From: a bacterium
GTDB taxonomy: Bacteria; Spirochaetota; Leptospiria; Leptospirales; Leptonemataceae
Length of the DNA stretch: 64,000 nucleotides
Reading direction: 5' to 3'
Assembly: GCA_024742665.1 (NCBI GenBank)
Contig: JANSYA010000002.1
Coordinates: 186,001-250,000, forward strand
The translations under genes were made by a program, and so were the position numbers. The notes under the pieces are model-generated. The model was given only the letters and a program-made list of their open reading frames with translations, was not told the DNA's origin and made no database searches. Numbering within the stretch: the stretch's first letter is position 1; each line of letters starts with the position of its first letter. Of the stretch, positions 42,149 to 50,715 are shown piece after piece.

Positions 42149-43114
42149 TCAGCCCGCGGTCAGCTCCGCGAAGATTTCCTCTAAAGATCGAGTCATCGGT
42201 GCGAATTCGCGGACTTCCCAGCCCTGGGCGGCGACGTGAGCGAAAAGCTTTTCCGGAGACGCGTCCGCTTCCATTTCGCAGACGAAAATCTCATAGCCCT
42301 CGGGCACGCTCCCGGCGGCGTGGGCCGCGATATCCGTTATGGTCCGGCACTGCTGGACGCCCGGGGCCTCCGCCAGGCTCGCCTGAATCTTCTGGTTGTT
42401 CTCAGAACCGCTCGCACTGCGGGCGATGATCCGCACTTCGCCGGCGCTACGTAATGTTTTCGTGTCCTGATCGGCGACGATCCGCCCGCGATTGACGATG
42501 ATCACGCGGTCGCAAATATCTTCGACTTCCTGCAGGATATGCGTCGAGAGAATCAGAGTGCTGTCCGCGCCCAGATCCCGAATCAGGGAACGAATGTGTA
42601 CGATTTGATTGGGATCGAGTCCGGAAGTGGGCTCGTCTAAAATGATCACTTCGGGTTTGTGAATCAGAGTCGCGGCCAGGGCGACGCGCTGGCGAAAGCC
42701 TTTCGAAAGGATTCCGATCGGCGAATACAGATGCGAACCGAGTTCCAGCTTCTCGATCATTTCCCGGGCGTTGTTTTCGAGCTCGTCGCCGCCGAGTCCG
42801 CGCACGCGTCCGGTAAATTCCAGAAATTCCGAAACGAGCATTTCGGGATAGAGGGGCGAACTCTCCGGCAGATAGCCGACGCGTCGTTTGATTTCCAGCA
42901 GCTCTCGCGAGTCGCGCACGGAACGCCCGTCGATCAGAATCTCGCCGGCGCTGGGCTCAAGATAGCCCGTGAGCAAACGCATTGTTGTGGTTTTGCCGGC
43001 GCCGTTTGGGCCCAGCAGCGCGGTGATTCCCTGCTGTTTTTCAATGCGGAACGAGGCGTTCTGCAGGGCCTGAAAGTCACCGTAGCTCTTACAAAGTCCC
43101 TGTACTTCAATCAT
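42149..43114 (-). CDS. ABC transporter ATPase (GldA-like)
   Basis: 321 residues from the ATG at 43114, which begins 'MIEVQGLCKSYGDF' as expected; the open frame to 43651 is an antisense shadow of the divergent reductase gene. Walker A is GPNGAGKT (35-42), the signature is 'LSKGFRQRV', and Walker B is 'VIILDEPTSGLD', followed by 'STHILQEVE'. The C-terminal ~90 residues are an extension common in ABC-2 partners. Presumably first in the operon with the permease, GldG-like and DUF4340 genes. It is divergent from the ferredoxin-NADP reductase across 168 bp. Confidence 0.94.
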   Translation of the reverse strand: MIEVQGLCKSYGDFQALQNASFRIEKQQGITALLGPNGAGKTTTMRLLTGYLEPSAGEILIDGRSVRDSRELLEIKRRVGYLPESSPLYPEMLVSEFLEFTGRVRGLGGDELENNAREMIEKLELGSHLYSPIGILSKGFRQRVALAATLIHKPEVIILDEPTSGLDPNQIVHIRSLIRDLGADSTLILSTHILQEVEDICDRVIIVNRGRIVADQDTKTLRSAGEVRIIARSASGSENNQKIQASLAEAPGVQQCRTITDIAAHAAGSVPEGYEIFVCEMEADASPEKLFAHVAAQGWEVREFAPMTRSLEEIFAELTAG

Positions 43115-43282
43115 CGGTAGACAGAGAAATTCGCTTTGGCCCGCCAGGGCAATCGAAATTTGACCGACCGCGCCCCCGTTCCGAACCAGGACGCCCCCTG
43201 AATCCGGCCGCGACGCGGAGACTTTAGCATTCGCGAAAAAAGCCTTTCTAATATAGCTGCCGCGGTCAAAATCGGGCCTCAT

Positions 43283-44188
43283 ATGCCTGACAAGATCCCC
43301 AAGCATGAGCTCCCGCCTGGATCCCGCACCTACAAACTGAGCGACCCGTGCCAGGCGACGGTCATCAGCAACGAGCCGCTGCATCTCAAAGACAGTCCCG
43401 ACGATCTGATGCATACGGTGATCGACATTCGGGGAACGGACTATCGCTACATTGAGGGGCAGTCGGCCGGCGTCCTCGTGCCGGGCACGCGCGAAGACGG
43501 CAAACCCAACAAGCTGCGTCTGTACTCTATCGCCTCCGCCCGCCGCGGCGACGACGGGAAATTCGAAACGCTCAGCCTCTGCACCAAGCGCGTGCATGAA
43601 CCCCACTGGGACAATGCGGACGAAATGTTTCGCGGACTCGCATCCAATCACATCTGCGATCTAAAGCCGGGCGATCGCATCATTCTGACCGGGCCCGTCG
43701 GCAAGCACTTCGCGCTGCCGGCCGACGAATCCATGAATTTGATTCTGATGGGCGTCGGCACGGGCGTCGCGCCCTTTCGCTCGTTTCTAAAACACATTTA
43801 CGAAGAACACGCGGGCTGGAGCGGACAGATTCGCCTGTTCTACGGCGTTAAAACTCAAAACGAACTGATGTATATGAACGAGGCCAACGACGACCTCGAA
43901 CAATTCGAAGCGCATGCGAATTTTCGCGCGTACGTCGCGCGTTCCCGGCAGGACAAACAGGCCGACGGCAGCAAAGTTTACGTCCAGCATTTACTGCGCG
44001 ACAACGCCGCCGACGTCTGGGAGTTGATCAAAGACGGCCACTTTTCAATGTACATCTGTGGTCTCAAGGGTATGGAGGCCGGCATTCAAGAAGCCATGGA
44101 AACGATGGCCTCTGAAAACGGTCGCGACTGGAACGCAATGCGCGACGAATTCAAAGCTCAGGGCAAGTGGAACGTGGAGGTTTATTAA
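43283..44188 (+). CDS. Plastid-type ferredoxin-NADP(+) reductase
   Basis: 301 residues. FAD-binding 'RLYSIASA' (~79-86) and 'GPVGKHF', NADP-binding 'MGVGTGVAPFRSFL' and 'FYGVKTQNELMYMNE', 'YICGLKGMEAGI', and a C-terminal aromatic 'VEVY' that stacks on the flavin are all typical of plastidic-class FNR. Leptospira interrogans is known to have such an enzyme, unlike most bacteria, which supports the lineage call. It would transfer electrons between NADPH and ferredoxin or flavodoxin, for example for haem oxygenase or oxidative-stress defence. A small coiled-coil gene follows two bases after its stop. Confidence 0.95.
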   Translation: MPDKIPKHELPPGSRTYKLSDPCQATVISNEPLHLKDSPDDLMHTVIDIRGTDYRYIEGQSAGVLVPGTREDGKPNKLRLYSIASARRGDDGKFETLSLCTKRVHEPHWDNADEMFRGLASNHICDLKPGDRIILTGPVGKHFALPADESMNLILMGVGTGVAPFRSFLKHIYEEHAGWSGQIRLFYGVKTQNELMYMNEANDDLEQFEAHANFRAYVARSRQDKQADGSKVYVQHLLRDNAADVWELIKDGHFSMYICGLKGMEAGIQEAMETMASENGRDWNAMRDEFKAQGKWNVEVY

Positions 44189-44190
44189 CT

Positions 44191-44523
44191 ATGGCGACCG
44201 AACAAAATTCCGGATCCGACTCCTCGAACGTCGAGGAACTGCGCGCGGAGGTCGAGAGCCAGCGGGAAATCATTCGCGGGCTGGAACGCATCCTGCGACT
44301 CAATGAAGAAGAGCTGGCAAACTCCGGCGAAATCATCGAAATGTACGAAAAGATTTCGGAGTATTCCCGTCAGGAGATGATCAACGCGAAGGAAAGCATG
44401 GAAGCCCGCGAAGAGGCGTCGGAGCTCGGACGCGGCGAACTGCTCGGCGCCTTCGACCGGATCAAGGAACTGGAAGCGGCCAACGCCCGTCTGCGGGCAG
44501 AGCGCACCGGCTCCGACTCCTGA
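44191..44523 (+). CDS. Small coiled-coil protein of unknown function
   Basis: 110 residues from the ATG at 44191, two bases after the reductase stop codon. It is Glu/Arg/Ala-rich with a continuous heptad pattern from ~15 to 105 ('VEELRAEVESQREIIRGLER' through 'RIKELEAANARLRAER'). No signal peptide or membrane helix. It is likely an oligomeric cytoplasmic rod or an adaptor; co-translation with the reductase suggests a link but gives no function. It converges on the kinase-like gene that ends 17 bp downstream. Confidence 0.7.
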   Translation: MATEQNSGSDSSNVEELRAEVESQREIIRGLERILRLNEEELANSGEIIEMYEKISEYSRQEMINAKESMEAREEASELGRGELLGAFDRIKELEAANARLRAERTGSDS

Positions 44524-44540
44524 GCAGACACGTCGCGCGC

Positions 44541-45320
44541 TCAGGAGTCAGCGGCAGGCAGGCGCAGGCTCAATATGACCGCGGTGCGCCGGGTCTCTCC
44601 GCCGACGCCATCGGCGACGCATTCCTCGGACCATTGAAAAGCTTCCGCGAGCTGGATCTCGCCAGGCGCCAGCTTCGCCGCCAGCTCTTCCGTCTGTCCG
44701 GCCAGTAGCTCCAGCACCGCCTGCAGCGCTCCGTCCATTCGTGGAGCCGTCGGCGTCGCACCCGCCGCCCCGGAGTCCTCACCGCGAATCACAAGTCGAC
44801 CGTCGCCGGTTTGCGAATCGACGGACCAGTCGACTTTCAGAACAGAACCACGTCCCAGGCTCAGAATCACGCGCTGCAGCGCCGCGATGACGAAGAGATG
44901 CAAACACCCGCGCAGTACGGGGCGAATATTCACCAGAGACACAGCATGATCGACAGCCGCCTTGCGTTCGTAGATCGCCTGCTGGGTCTGAATCGCTTCG
45001 ATGATGGCCATCTGGACCTCTTCGGGCCGCCCACACATCCGCGTATCGCCGCCAGCGCGCATTAGCCACTGCAGATGCCCGATTAAAGCGACCGCCCGCT
45101 CCAGATTTCGCTGCATGACCGCGAGATCCTTTCGCATCGCCTCTTCGCAGCCTCCCGGCCCGGTACCGAGGTCGTCCTGGACTTTTTCCAGACGCAAACT
45201 CAGTATGCCCATAATATTATTCAGCTCATGGCTGGCCGCGCCGGTCAGCGAGCCGGTAATAAGCAATTGACTCTGAGTTAATTCTATTTCGTTTTGCGAC
45301 ACGCGCGAAATCCAAAACAC
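44541..45320 (-). CDS. Histidine-kinase-like protein with a degenerate ATPase domain
   Basis: 259 residues, soluble. 'GSLTGAASHELNNIMGIL' (23-40) is a HisKA dimerisation helix with a plausible phospho-accepting His31 in the HELNN form typical of NtrB-like kinases. The second helix and a region resembling a HATPase_c fold follow ('LHLFVIAALQRVILSLGRGSVLK' over ~140-162 and 'GRLVIRGEDSG'). The clear N-box Asn residues and the GxGLG loop are missing. It may be a phosphotransfer or phosphatase protein and not an active kinase. It is divergent from the HTH-receiver gene at 45430 across a 109-bp AT-rich gap, so the two are likely partners. Confidence 0.7.
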   Translation of the reverse strand: MFWISRVSQNEIELTQSQLLITGSLTGAASHELNNIMGILSLRLEKVQDDLGTGPGGCEEAMRKDLAVMQRNLERAVALIGHLQWLMRAGGDTRMCGRPEEVQMAIIEAIQTQQAIYERKAAVDHAVSLVNIRPVLRGCLHLFVIAALQRVILSLGRGSVLKVDWSVDSQTGDGRLVIRGEDSGAAGATPTAPRMDGALQAVLELLAGQTEELAAKLAPGEIQLAEAFQWSEECVADGVGGETRRTAVILSLRLPAADS

Positions 45321-45429
45321 ATCCAGTTATGAAACAGTGAAAAATGCCACTTTTTTCAATTTCTTGCTGTAAAAAAATATACAACAATTTATTCTGTTAG
45401 AAGGGCCGAGGGCTCTACGGTACATATAT
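45321..45429. promoter_or_regulatory. AT-rich divergent promoter region
   Basis: This 109-bp gap between the kinase-like gene (minus) and the HTH-receiver gene (plus) is strikingly AT-rich for this GC-rich genome, especially 45330-45395, with runs of A and T and a TATACA at 45379. Promoters for both genes and binding sites for the HTH protein are expected here. I cannot assign -35/-10 pairs with confidence. Confidence 0.45.
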
Positions 45430-46047
45430 ATGAAATCAGCGAGTAGTAACAATCCGCCCAACGTAGCGGAGCTGGCAGAAATTCTGGGCACCACGGATAT
45501 CAGCAAGATCTGTGGCGTTACCACTCAGACTGTTCAGAGTTGGATCGACCGCGGAGTGCTCAAAGCCTTCCGCACGCCTGGCGGTCACCGCCGCGTCAAA
45601 CGCGAAGATTTTCTGGAGTTCCTGGAAAAGTTTCAGTTCCCCGCGGCGACCCGGACGACCTCTTCGCAGCCCCGCATTCTGATCGCGGACGACGAACCCG
45701 ATCTGCTCGATTCCATCCAGGAAATCGTTGCGGCCGCCCTGCCCCAGTCGAATATTACGCCGTGCTCTACGGGCGCCGAAGCCCTGATTCAAATGGGACT
45801 CTCCCGGCCGGATCTGGCCATCCTCGATGTTTTCATGCCCGGCCTGTCCGGAATCCAGATCCTCGATAAGATTCTGGAAACTCCGGAATTCAAGCACACC
45901 AAAGTGATCATTATCACCGCCCACAAAGACCACGTCACCGAAACCACGCTCCTCGAAAAAGGCGCGGCCGCCGTGCTCTTTAAGCCCTTCTCCACCGCCG
46001 AACTGAAAAAGCAGATCGAAGATATCCTCAAGTCCGCGCGGGTCTAA
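45430..46047 (+). CDS. MerR/excisionase-type HTH fused to a receiver domain
   Basis: 205 residues. Residues ~20-68 form a MerR-like/HTH_17 DNA-binding module ('SKICGVTTQTVQSWIDRGVL' and 'TPGGHRRVKREDFLEFLEKF'), as in BldC or excisionase-type regulators. A receiver domain follows (~82-203) with acidic pocket Asp87-Asp88, phospho-acceptor Asp133 ('AILDVFMPGLSG'), 'IITAH' and 'LFKPFS'. The order is the reverse of ordinary response regulators, whose receiver comes first. A divergent degenerate kinase at 44541 is its likely partner. A regulator whose DNA binding is modulated by phosphorylation is inferred. Confidence 0.9.
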   Translation: MKSASSNNPPNVAELAEILGTTDISKICGVTTQTVQSWIDRGVLKAFRTPGGHRRVKREDFLEFLEKFQFPAATRTTSSQPRILIADDEPDLLDSIQEIVAAALPQSNITPCSTGAEALIQMGLSRPDLAILDVFMPGLSGIQILDKILETPEFKHTKVIIITAHKDHVTETTLLEKGAAAVLFKPFSTAELKKQIEDILKSARV

Positions 46048-46198
46048 GCGCTCAATCCGGACCGGCACGGACCCGCACGGCGTCCGGACCGGGCTGGCGG
46101 TCCCGAAAACCGATACACGTCAGCCCTGATGCGCATCATTCTGCCTGGCTCTCCGCCTTGCTCGACAGAATGGGCGCGTATTCCAGACTGGACTACGC

Positions 46199-47173
46199 AT
46201 GAGCTACCGAATCGGCATAGACTTGGGCGGGACCAAAGTCGAAACGATTTTGCTGGACTCCGAAAACGAAGTGCTGTTCCGGCATCGTATTCCCACGCCC
46301 CCCCTGCAGACGGGGCAGGCTCCCGAAACTCGCTACCTGGAAATCGTCGCGGCGGTGTGTTCCCTGGTCCGGGAAGCGGCTTCGCAAATCCCCGCATCAA
46401 CTACGGCATTAGAAAAGATTTCTCGGACGGACGCAGAGCCTCCGAAGCCGGGCGCAATTCCTGCTGACGTCGCAGTCGGCATCGGCATCCCGGGAATTCT
46501 GGATCGCCGGACCGGCCGCGTGATCAACGCGAACACCACCTGTCTGATCGGGCACCCGCTCCAGCAGGATCTCGAAGCCGAGCTCGGACGCCCCATCGCG
46601 ATCGAAAACGACGCCAACTGTTTCACCGCCGCCGAGTGCGTGAACGGCGCGGCCCGGGGCAAAGACTTCGTATTCGGAGTGATCATGGGCACCGGCTGCG
46701 GCGGCGGCCTCTGGGCCAACGGCCGGATTCGCAGCGGTATGCACGGCATTGGCGGCGAGTGGGGTCATATCAGCATCGACCCGCAGGGGCGGCAGTGCTG
46801 GTGCGGCAATCGCGGCTGCATTGAAACCATGATCAGCGGCAGCGGGGTCGAGGCCGGCCATAAAGAACGCACCGGTCAGGCGCTGCCCATGCGCGATATC
46901 GTCGCCGGTTTTCGCGCGGGCGACGCCGACTGCCAGGCGACGATGCAAGCCTTCTTCGCGGACTTCGGCCGGGCCCTCGGAGGAATCATCAGCGCCATCG
47001 ATCCGGATCTCATTGTGCTGGGCGGCGGCCTTTCGAATATCCCGGAGCTGTATACGCAGGGTGTAGCCCGCGTCCAGGACTTCGCCTTTCATCCCGGCAT
47101 TCAAACGCCGATCGTAAAAAACGAGCTCGGCGATTCGGCCGGCGTCTTCGGGGCCGCGGCGATCGGAATCTGA
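46199..47173 (+). CDS. ROK-family sugar kinase (glucokinase-like)
   Basis: 324 residues. The ATP-binding 'IGIDLGGTKVE' opens the protein. 'IENDANCFTAAE' carries the catalytic Asp, 'GTGCGGGLWANG' the second phosphate motif, and 'GEWGHISIDPQG.QCWCGNRGCIETMISG' the ROK zinc site (His plus CxCxxxxC). No HTH is present, so this is an enzyme and not a repressor. It probably phosphorylates glucose or another hexose such as fructose, mannose or N-acetylglucosamine. A ~35-residue insert (~62-85) makes it slightly longer than the family norm. It stands alone, with the next gene convergent. Confidence 0.95.
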   Translation: MSYRIGIDLGGTKVETILLDSENEVLFRHRIPTPPLQTGQAPETRYLEIVAAVCSLVREAASQIPASTTALEKISRTDAEPPKPGAIPADVAVGIGIPGILDRRTGRVINANTTCLIGHPLQQDLEAELGRPIAIENDANCFTAAECVNGAARGKDFVFGVIMGTGCGGGLWANGRIRSGMHGIGGEWGHISIDPQGRQCWCGNRGCIETMISGSGVEAGHKERTGQALPMRDIVAGFRAGDADCQATMQAFFADFGRALGGIISAIDPDLIVLGGGLSNIPELYTQGVARVQDFAFHPGIQTPIVKNELGDSAGVFGAAAIGI

Positions 47174-47232
47174 TTCTTTTGCCGCACGCCCGAATTATTC
47201 CGGGCGCAGTCCGCAAGCCAACCGCAAAAGAA

Positions 47233-48171
47233 TCAGCGCGCGTGGCCGGCCATCTCGCGAATGCGATCCCACAGGGGATGCAGCGCGATTTCGCGCGACG
47301 CCGCCAGCGCGAAGAACTCGTTCAGAATTTCCCGGGCGATTTGCATATGCCCGCCGCTCAGTCGCTTGCCGTCCCGGGCTTGCAACAGACGCGCTTCGCG
47401 CTCCGCCATCGCCGGACTGACCTCCGCCTGCAATTCGCGACGCAGCGTCGCGACGCTCAAAAGCGACATGCTTGTGATTTCGCGCCGCGGCAGCTGCGTC
47501 GCAATCGTCGCGTACTTGCGCCGGGAAATTCGCAGCACGCGCTCGGCCGGCACTGCCAGCTGATCGCCTTCGACGATATAGTGATGCACCGGTGGACCTT
47601 CGCTGCGATCCATGGTCAGACCGGGCTCCGTCCGCTGCGTCCAGGTCGGCGCGCTCGACGCCTGGATCTGTTCTGCTGCGCCGACCGCGTCCGAAGCCAG
47701 CGCTCGGCGCGCGTGAGGCAGCCAGACCAGAGCGACGTCCTCCGGATCGCCACCGGATGCATTGGCGGGACGCGCGAGCACCAGCAGGCTTTCGCACTCC
47801 ATTACGTAGGTCTTGCGAAAGCTCACGCGAAAGCCGGCGCCGTCACGATCGCGCCGCGGATCGCCAGCGCCGCTCGCATCAACTCTAATATCGGCGTTCG
47901 CGTTCGCTTCCGGCCGCACGCTGGCCCGCAGATTATCCAATCGACCGCGCCAGCCCTCCTCCGCCGCGCCAAACATAACGACGCGCGGGGCTTTTTGAAA
48001 TTCGTTCCAGACTTCCGGCCAGAGCCGGGCCAGCAAATACTGCGGCACGTTGCGCGAAACCATGAGCGGGAAAACATCGCCCAGCGCGCCGGTCGACGTC
48101 AGGCGGTTCTGCAGCCAGCGCTGATAGTCCGACTCGCCCATATCTCCGATCGAAAGCAGTTCCGAATTCAT
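47233..48171 (-). CDS. Protein of unknown function, coupled to dapF
   Basis: 312 residues from the ATG at 48171, which overlaps the dapF stop by 4 bp (ATGA); the longer open frame to 48354 runs antisense inside dapF coding sequence and is not preferred. It begins MNSELLSIGDMGESDYQRWL. A mixed alpha/beta region with 'VVMFGAAEEGWRGRLDNLRAS', 'SFRKTYVMECESLLVLAR' and 'HHYIVEGDQLAVPAERVLRISRRKYATIA' is visible. There is no signal peptide or membrane helix. The C-terminal ~80 residues are helical. I recognise no family. Coupling to dapF suggests a cell-wall link only by position. Confidence 0.65.
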   Translation of the reverse strand: MNSELLSIGDMGESDYQRWLQNRLTSTGALGDVFPLMVSRNVPQYLLARLWPEVWNEFQKAPRVVMFGAAEEGWRGRLDNLRASVRPEANANADIRVDASGAGDPRRDRDGAGFRVSFRKTYVMECESLLVLARPANASGGDPEDVALVWLPHARRALASDAVGAAEQIQASSAPTWTQRTEPGLTMDRSEGPPVHHYIVEGDQLAVPAERVLRISRRKYATIATQLPRREITSMSLLSVATLRRELQAEVSPAMAEREARLLQARDGKRLSGGHMQIAREILNEFFALAASREIALHPLWDRIREMAGHAR

Positions 48172-49181
48172 ACGACGAACTCCCCGCGAAAGGCCAGCCG
48201 CGCCGCGCCGCGCATCAACACGCCGGAACTTTCGCTCAGACTGCCGCGCCATTCTAATTCCAGTTCGCCGCCGCGCACCCGGATGCGACCGACGGGCCCC
48301 GATCGTCCGGTCAATACCGCGGCGACGTGGACCGCACAGGCTCCGCTGCCGCACGAAAGCGTTTCGCCGCTGCCCCGTTCGTACGTGCGCTGATACAGTC
48401 CGGTCCGCCCTTCGGCCGCCGCTGTCGGATCGGGCGAAACGAATTCGACGTTGGTCCGCTCCGGAAAGGCCGGATGATTTTCCAGAATCGGGCCCAGGGT
48501 TTCGAAGTGCGCCCGGTCCGCGTCCTCCAGAAACAGGACGCAGTGGGGATTGCCCATCGATAGTACGACCGCCGGCGGAATCGTCAGCTCGCCCCGGTCG
48601 GGATTCGAATCCAGGCGGTCCGAATCTAAACGAACCTCGTGCAGCACTTCCGCCACGCCGTCTCCCCGCAGCGAAAGCGCCCGCTCCGGCGCAAAGGGAA
48701 TGCGCTCGGGAGCAAACATCGGCGGGCCCAGATCGACTTCAAAGCGCCCGGCGGACTGCGCCGGATCGTATTCAAGCGTCCGCGCGGCGTGCAGGCCGAC
48801 GTCGCTTTCCAGCAAGAATTCAGTGTCGCCAGTCCGGGCGTGCACATGCAGCGCGATGCAGCGCAGGGCGTTGCCACACATCGCGGAAGCCGAGCCGTCG
48901 GCGTTGTACATGCGCATGCGAGCCGCCGCGCGGGAATCCTCAGGCGGACGAATAAAGACCACGCCGTCGCCCCCCACGCCTCGATTGCGATCGGCGATGC
49001 GCTGAATCAGAGCCGCACCCGCCGGGGAATCGGAATCCAGGTCCGCGGGCCAGCCGCTGGCCTCCGCTACAGGCAATCCGGCGGCGGCACGATCGGCTCC
49101 GGCAGGCGGCAGTTGATCGATGAAGACATAATCATTGGCCGTGCCTTCCATTTTAATGAATTGGATCGTATGTTCAGCCAC
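48168..49181 (-). CDS. dapF: Diaminopimelate epimerase
   Basis: 337 residues with a GTG start at 49181 preceded by GAGAGAG. The two catalytic cysteines are Cys102 in 'NADGSASAMCGNALRC' and Cys277 in 'GSGETLSCGSGACA'. 'MEGTANDYVFID' at the start and 'NPHCVLF' in the middle are also family landmarks. The enzyme interconverts LL- and meso-diaminopimelate for peptidoglycan and lysine. Two low-complexity inserts (~24-55 and ~185-200) make it longer than the usual ~275 residues. TATAAT on the minus strand at 49217-49212 is a possible -10. Confidence 0.96.
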   Translation of the reverse strand: MAEHTIQFIKMEGTANDYVFIDQLPPAGADRAAAGLPVAEASGWPADLDSDSPAGAALIQRIADRNRGVGGDGVVFIRPPEDSRAAARMRMYNADGSASAMCGNALRCIALHVHARTGDTEFLLESDVGLHAARTLEYDPAQSAGRFEVDLGPPMFAPERIPFAPERALSLRGDGVAEVLHEVRLDSDRLDSNPDRGELTIPPAVVLSMGNPHCVLFLEDADRAHFETLGPILENHPAFPERTNVEFVSPDPTAAAEGRTGLYQRTYERGSGETLSCGSGACAVHVAAVLTGRSGPVGRIRVRGGELELEWRGSLSESSGVLMRGAARLAFRGEFVV

Positions 49182-49270
49182 GCCGCTCTCTCACCTATCT
49201 GAAATAAAAATTATACTCACAGAATCAAAAAAAGACGGAACGATTTGCATGCCGCCCACACTCTTATAAT

Positions 49271-50074
49271 ATGCAGGCAAGCGGCCCTTCCGGCTACACC
49301 GATGAACTGAAAGAACTGCCGGATCGCTACTGGTCTACGGGGGATCTGCGCGATTTCATGGCGGAGGCTTCGCCCTTTATTATGCGCTACTGCCGCCGGC
49401 GCCTGTCCCGAGACGACGATCTCATCGGCGATTTCTACGTCCACTTTTACGAGCGAGCGCCCCGCTGCCTGGAACACTACAAAAGCCGTCAGGACATTCC
49501 GTTTACCGGCTATCTGGCGACCTATCTGCGCCATGAGTTTCTGAACTACGTGCGATCGGCGCGCCAGGTCGAAGTCCACGAAACGCCGACCGCCGAGTTC
49601 TTCGGGCGGGAAGCGCAGTCCACCGCGACCTCGATTCCGGCGACTCCCCACGACCTGGCGATCGACCGGGCCGTCGAAGCTCTACCGCTGCACACGCGAT
49701 TGCCGCTCAAGCTCTACTACGGCATGGAGCTGAACATCGCCGAACTCCAGGAAATCGCCGAACTGCATTCGCAGCCCGCGGACGCCGCCGCCTTCATGGC
49801 GAACTATCGCGCGCGACGTCTGCAGCGCAGCGAACGCACACGTCGCATTGAAGATCGCTCGGCGCACCTGACCTATTTGATCCACCGGCGGCCCGGAACG
49901 GAAGACCGGCGACGATGGAGCCGCTGGAAGAATCGCCTGAACGATATGCTCATAATAAAGCGCGGCGTTATGTCTACCGGCGAGCTGAGTCGACTCTTCG
50001 GCGTCAGCAAGTCGACGATTGCGCGCAGAATGGAACAGGCCCAGCGAGTTATCCGGGGAGGTACGGAGCTATGA
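49271..50074 (+). CDS. RNA polymerase sigma-70-family-like factor
   Basis: 267 residues. 'DLIGDFYVHFYERAPRCLEHYK' (~56-78) and 'FTGYLATYLRHEFLNYVRS' (~82-100) correspond to sigma region 2, and the C-terminal 'MSTGELSRLFGVSKSTIARRMEQAQ' is a region-4-type HTH. An extra ~120-residue middle section lies between. This layout differs from classic ECF factors (~180-200 residues). It is the first gene of an operon with an unknown protein and a STAS protein, joined by ATGA overlaps, which implies partner-switching control. TATAAT at 49265 touches the start codon and would leave no leader, so it is not a convincing promoter. Confidence 0.8.
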   Translation: MQASGPSGYTDELKELPDRYWSTGDLRDFMAEASPFIMRYCRRRLSRDDDLIGDFYVHFYERAPRCLEHYKSRQDIPFTGYLATYLRHEFLNYVRSARQVEVHETPTAEFFGREAQSTATSIPATPHDLAIDRAVEALPLHTRLPLKLYYGMELNIAELQEIAELHSQPADAAAFMANYRARRLQRSERTRRIEDRSAHLTYLIHRRPGTEDRRRWSRWKNRLNDMLIIKRGVMSTGELSRLFGVSKSTIARRMEQAQRVIRGGTEL

Positions 50075-50715
50075 GACATCAGTTTTATCACTATCTATTG
50101 ACCGAAGTCGGCGCGGGCGCGCTTACAGATGCACAGCTGTCCGCAATCGAATCGACTCAGGACCACGCGCGCAGCTGCTTCGCGGGAGATACTCGCGTCT
50201 TTCCACCGCCTCTAGCGGAAGATCCGAACGTCGCGGCGCTGTGTCTCACAGAATGGCACGCGGTGCTGGACGATTTAAGCATTCTCGCCGCGATCACAGC
50301 GGAGCTAGAGGCCGAAGAACGCAGGCCGGGGTCAGCGCGCATCGCCTTCCGCATCAAACAGGGGGCGTTGGCCCTGGGCGGAGAGCATTCGTGGGTCGCG
50401 CGCGAAGCGCCGGTCTTTCGCTCGGGTGATCCGGACTCTTCCGGGGCCGCCGTACTCTACTCGGACATTGTCGCACTCGACGAAGCCTACGCGCTGCTGG
50501 AACTGCGCGCCTCGGACGAAGAACTGCGACTGAATATTTCAGGCGGCGGTAAAAATGAGGGCAAATTATATATTTCGCTTTACACAAACGGCCGCTTGGT
50601 AGAAAAATCGTTACTCGGTACTGAAGTCAGCTGGGATCTCAGCGACAGCGAACCCGGCCTCTACCAACTAGATTGTGGCGACAAGCCAGCTCTATCTTTT
50701 CAGATCCAGGAATGA
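50071..50715 (+). CDS. Unknown protein between sigma-like and STAS genes
   Basis: 214 residues from the ATG at 50071, overlapping the sigma-like gene's TGA (ATGA). It begins MRHQFYHYLLTEVGAGALTDAQLSAIESTQ. The first ~100 residues are helical and acidic, the last ~110 beta-rich ('EELRLNISGGGKNEGKLYISLY', 'GLYQLDCGDKPALSFQIQE'). No membrane helix, no His-kinase-like (RsbW) ATPase motif and no zinc-binding anti-sigma HxxxCxxC is visible. By position it is a candidate anti-sigma factor of a new type or a substrate-binding regulator. Its stop overlaps the STAS start. Confidence 0.65.
   Translation: MRHQFYHYLLTEVGAGALTDAQLSAIESTQDHARSCFAGDTRVFPPPLAEDPNVAALCLTEWHAVLDDLSILAAITAELEAEERRPGSARIAFRIKQGALALGGEHSWVAREAPVFRSGDPDSSGAAVLYSDIVALDEAYALLELRASDEELRLNISGGGKNEGKLYISLYTNGRLVEKSLLGTEVSWDLSDSEPGLYQLDCGDKPALSFQIQE

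Noticed and set aside
43114..43651. Upstream in-frame extension of the ABC ATPase (to 500 residues)
   Set aside because: The extension is antisense to the conserved ferredoxin-NADP reductase and the ATPase family starts at the ATG at 43114.
49265..49270. TATAAT next to the sigma-like start as a promoter
   Set aside because: A start point ~7 bp downstream would fall inside the coding sequence; leaderless transcription cannot be shown here.
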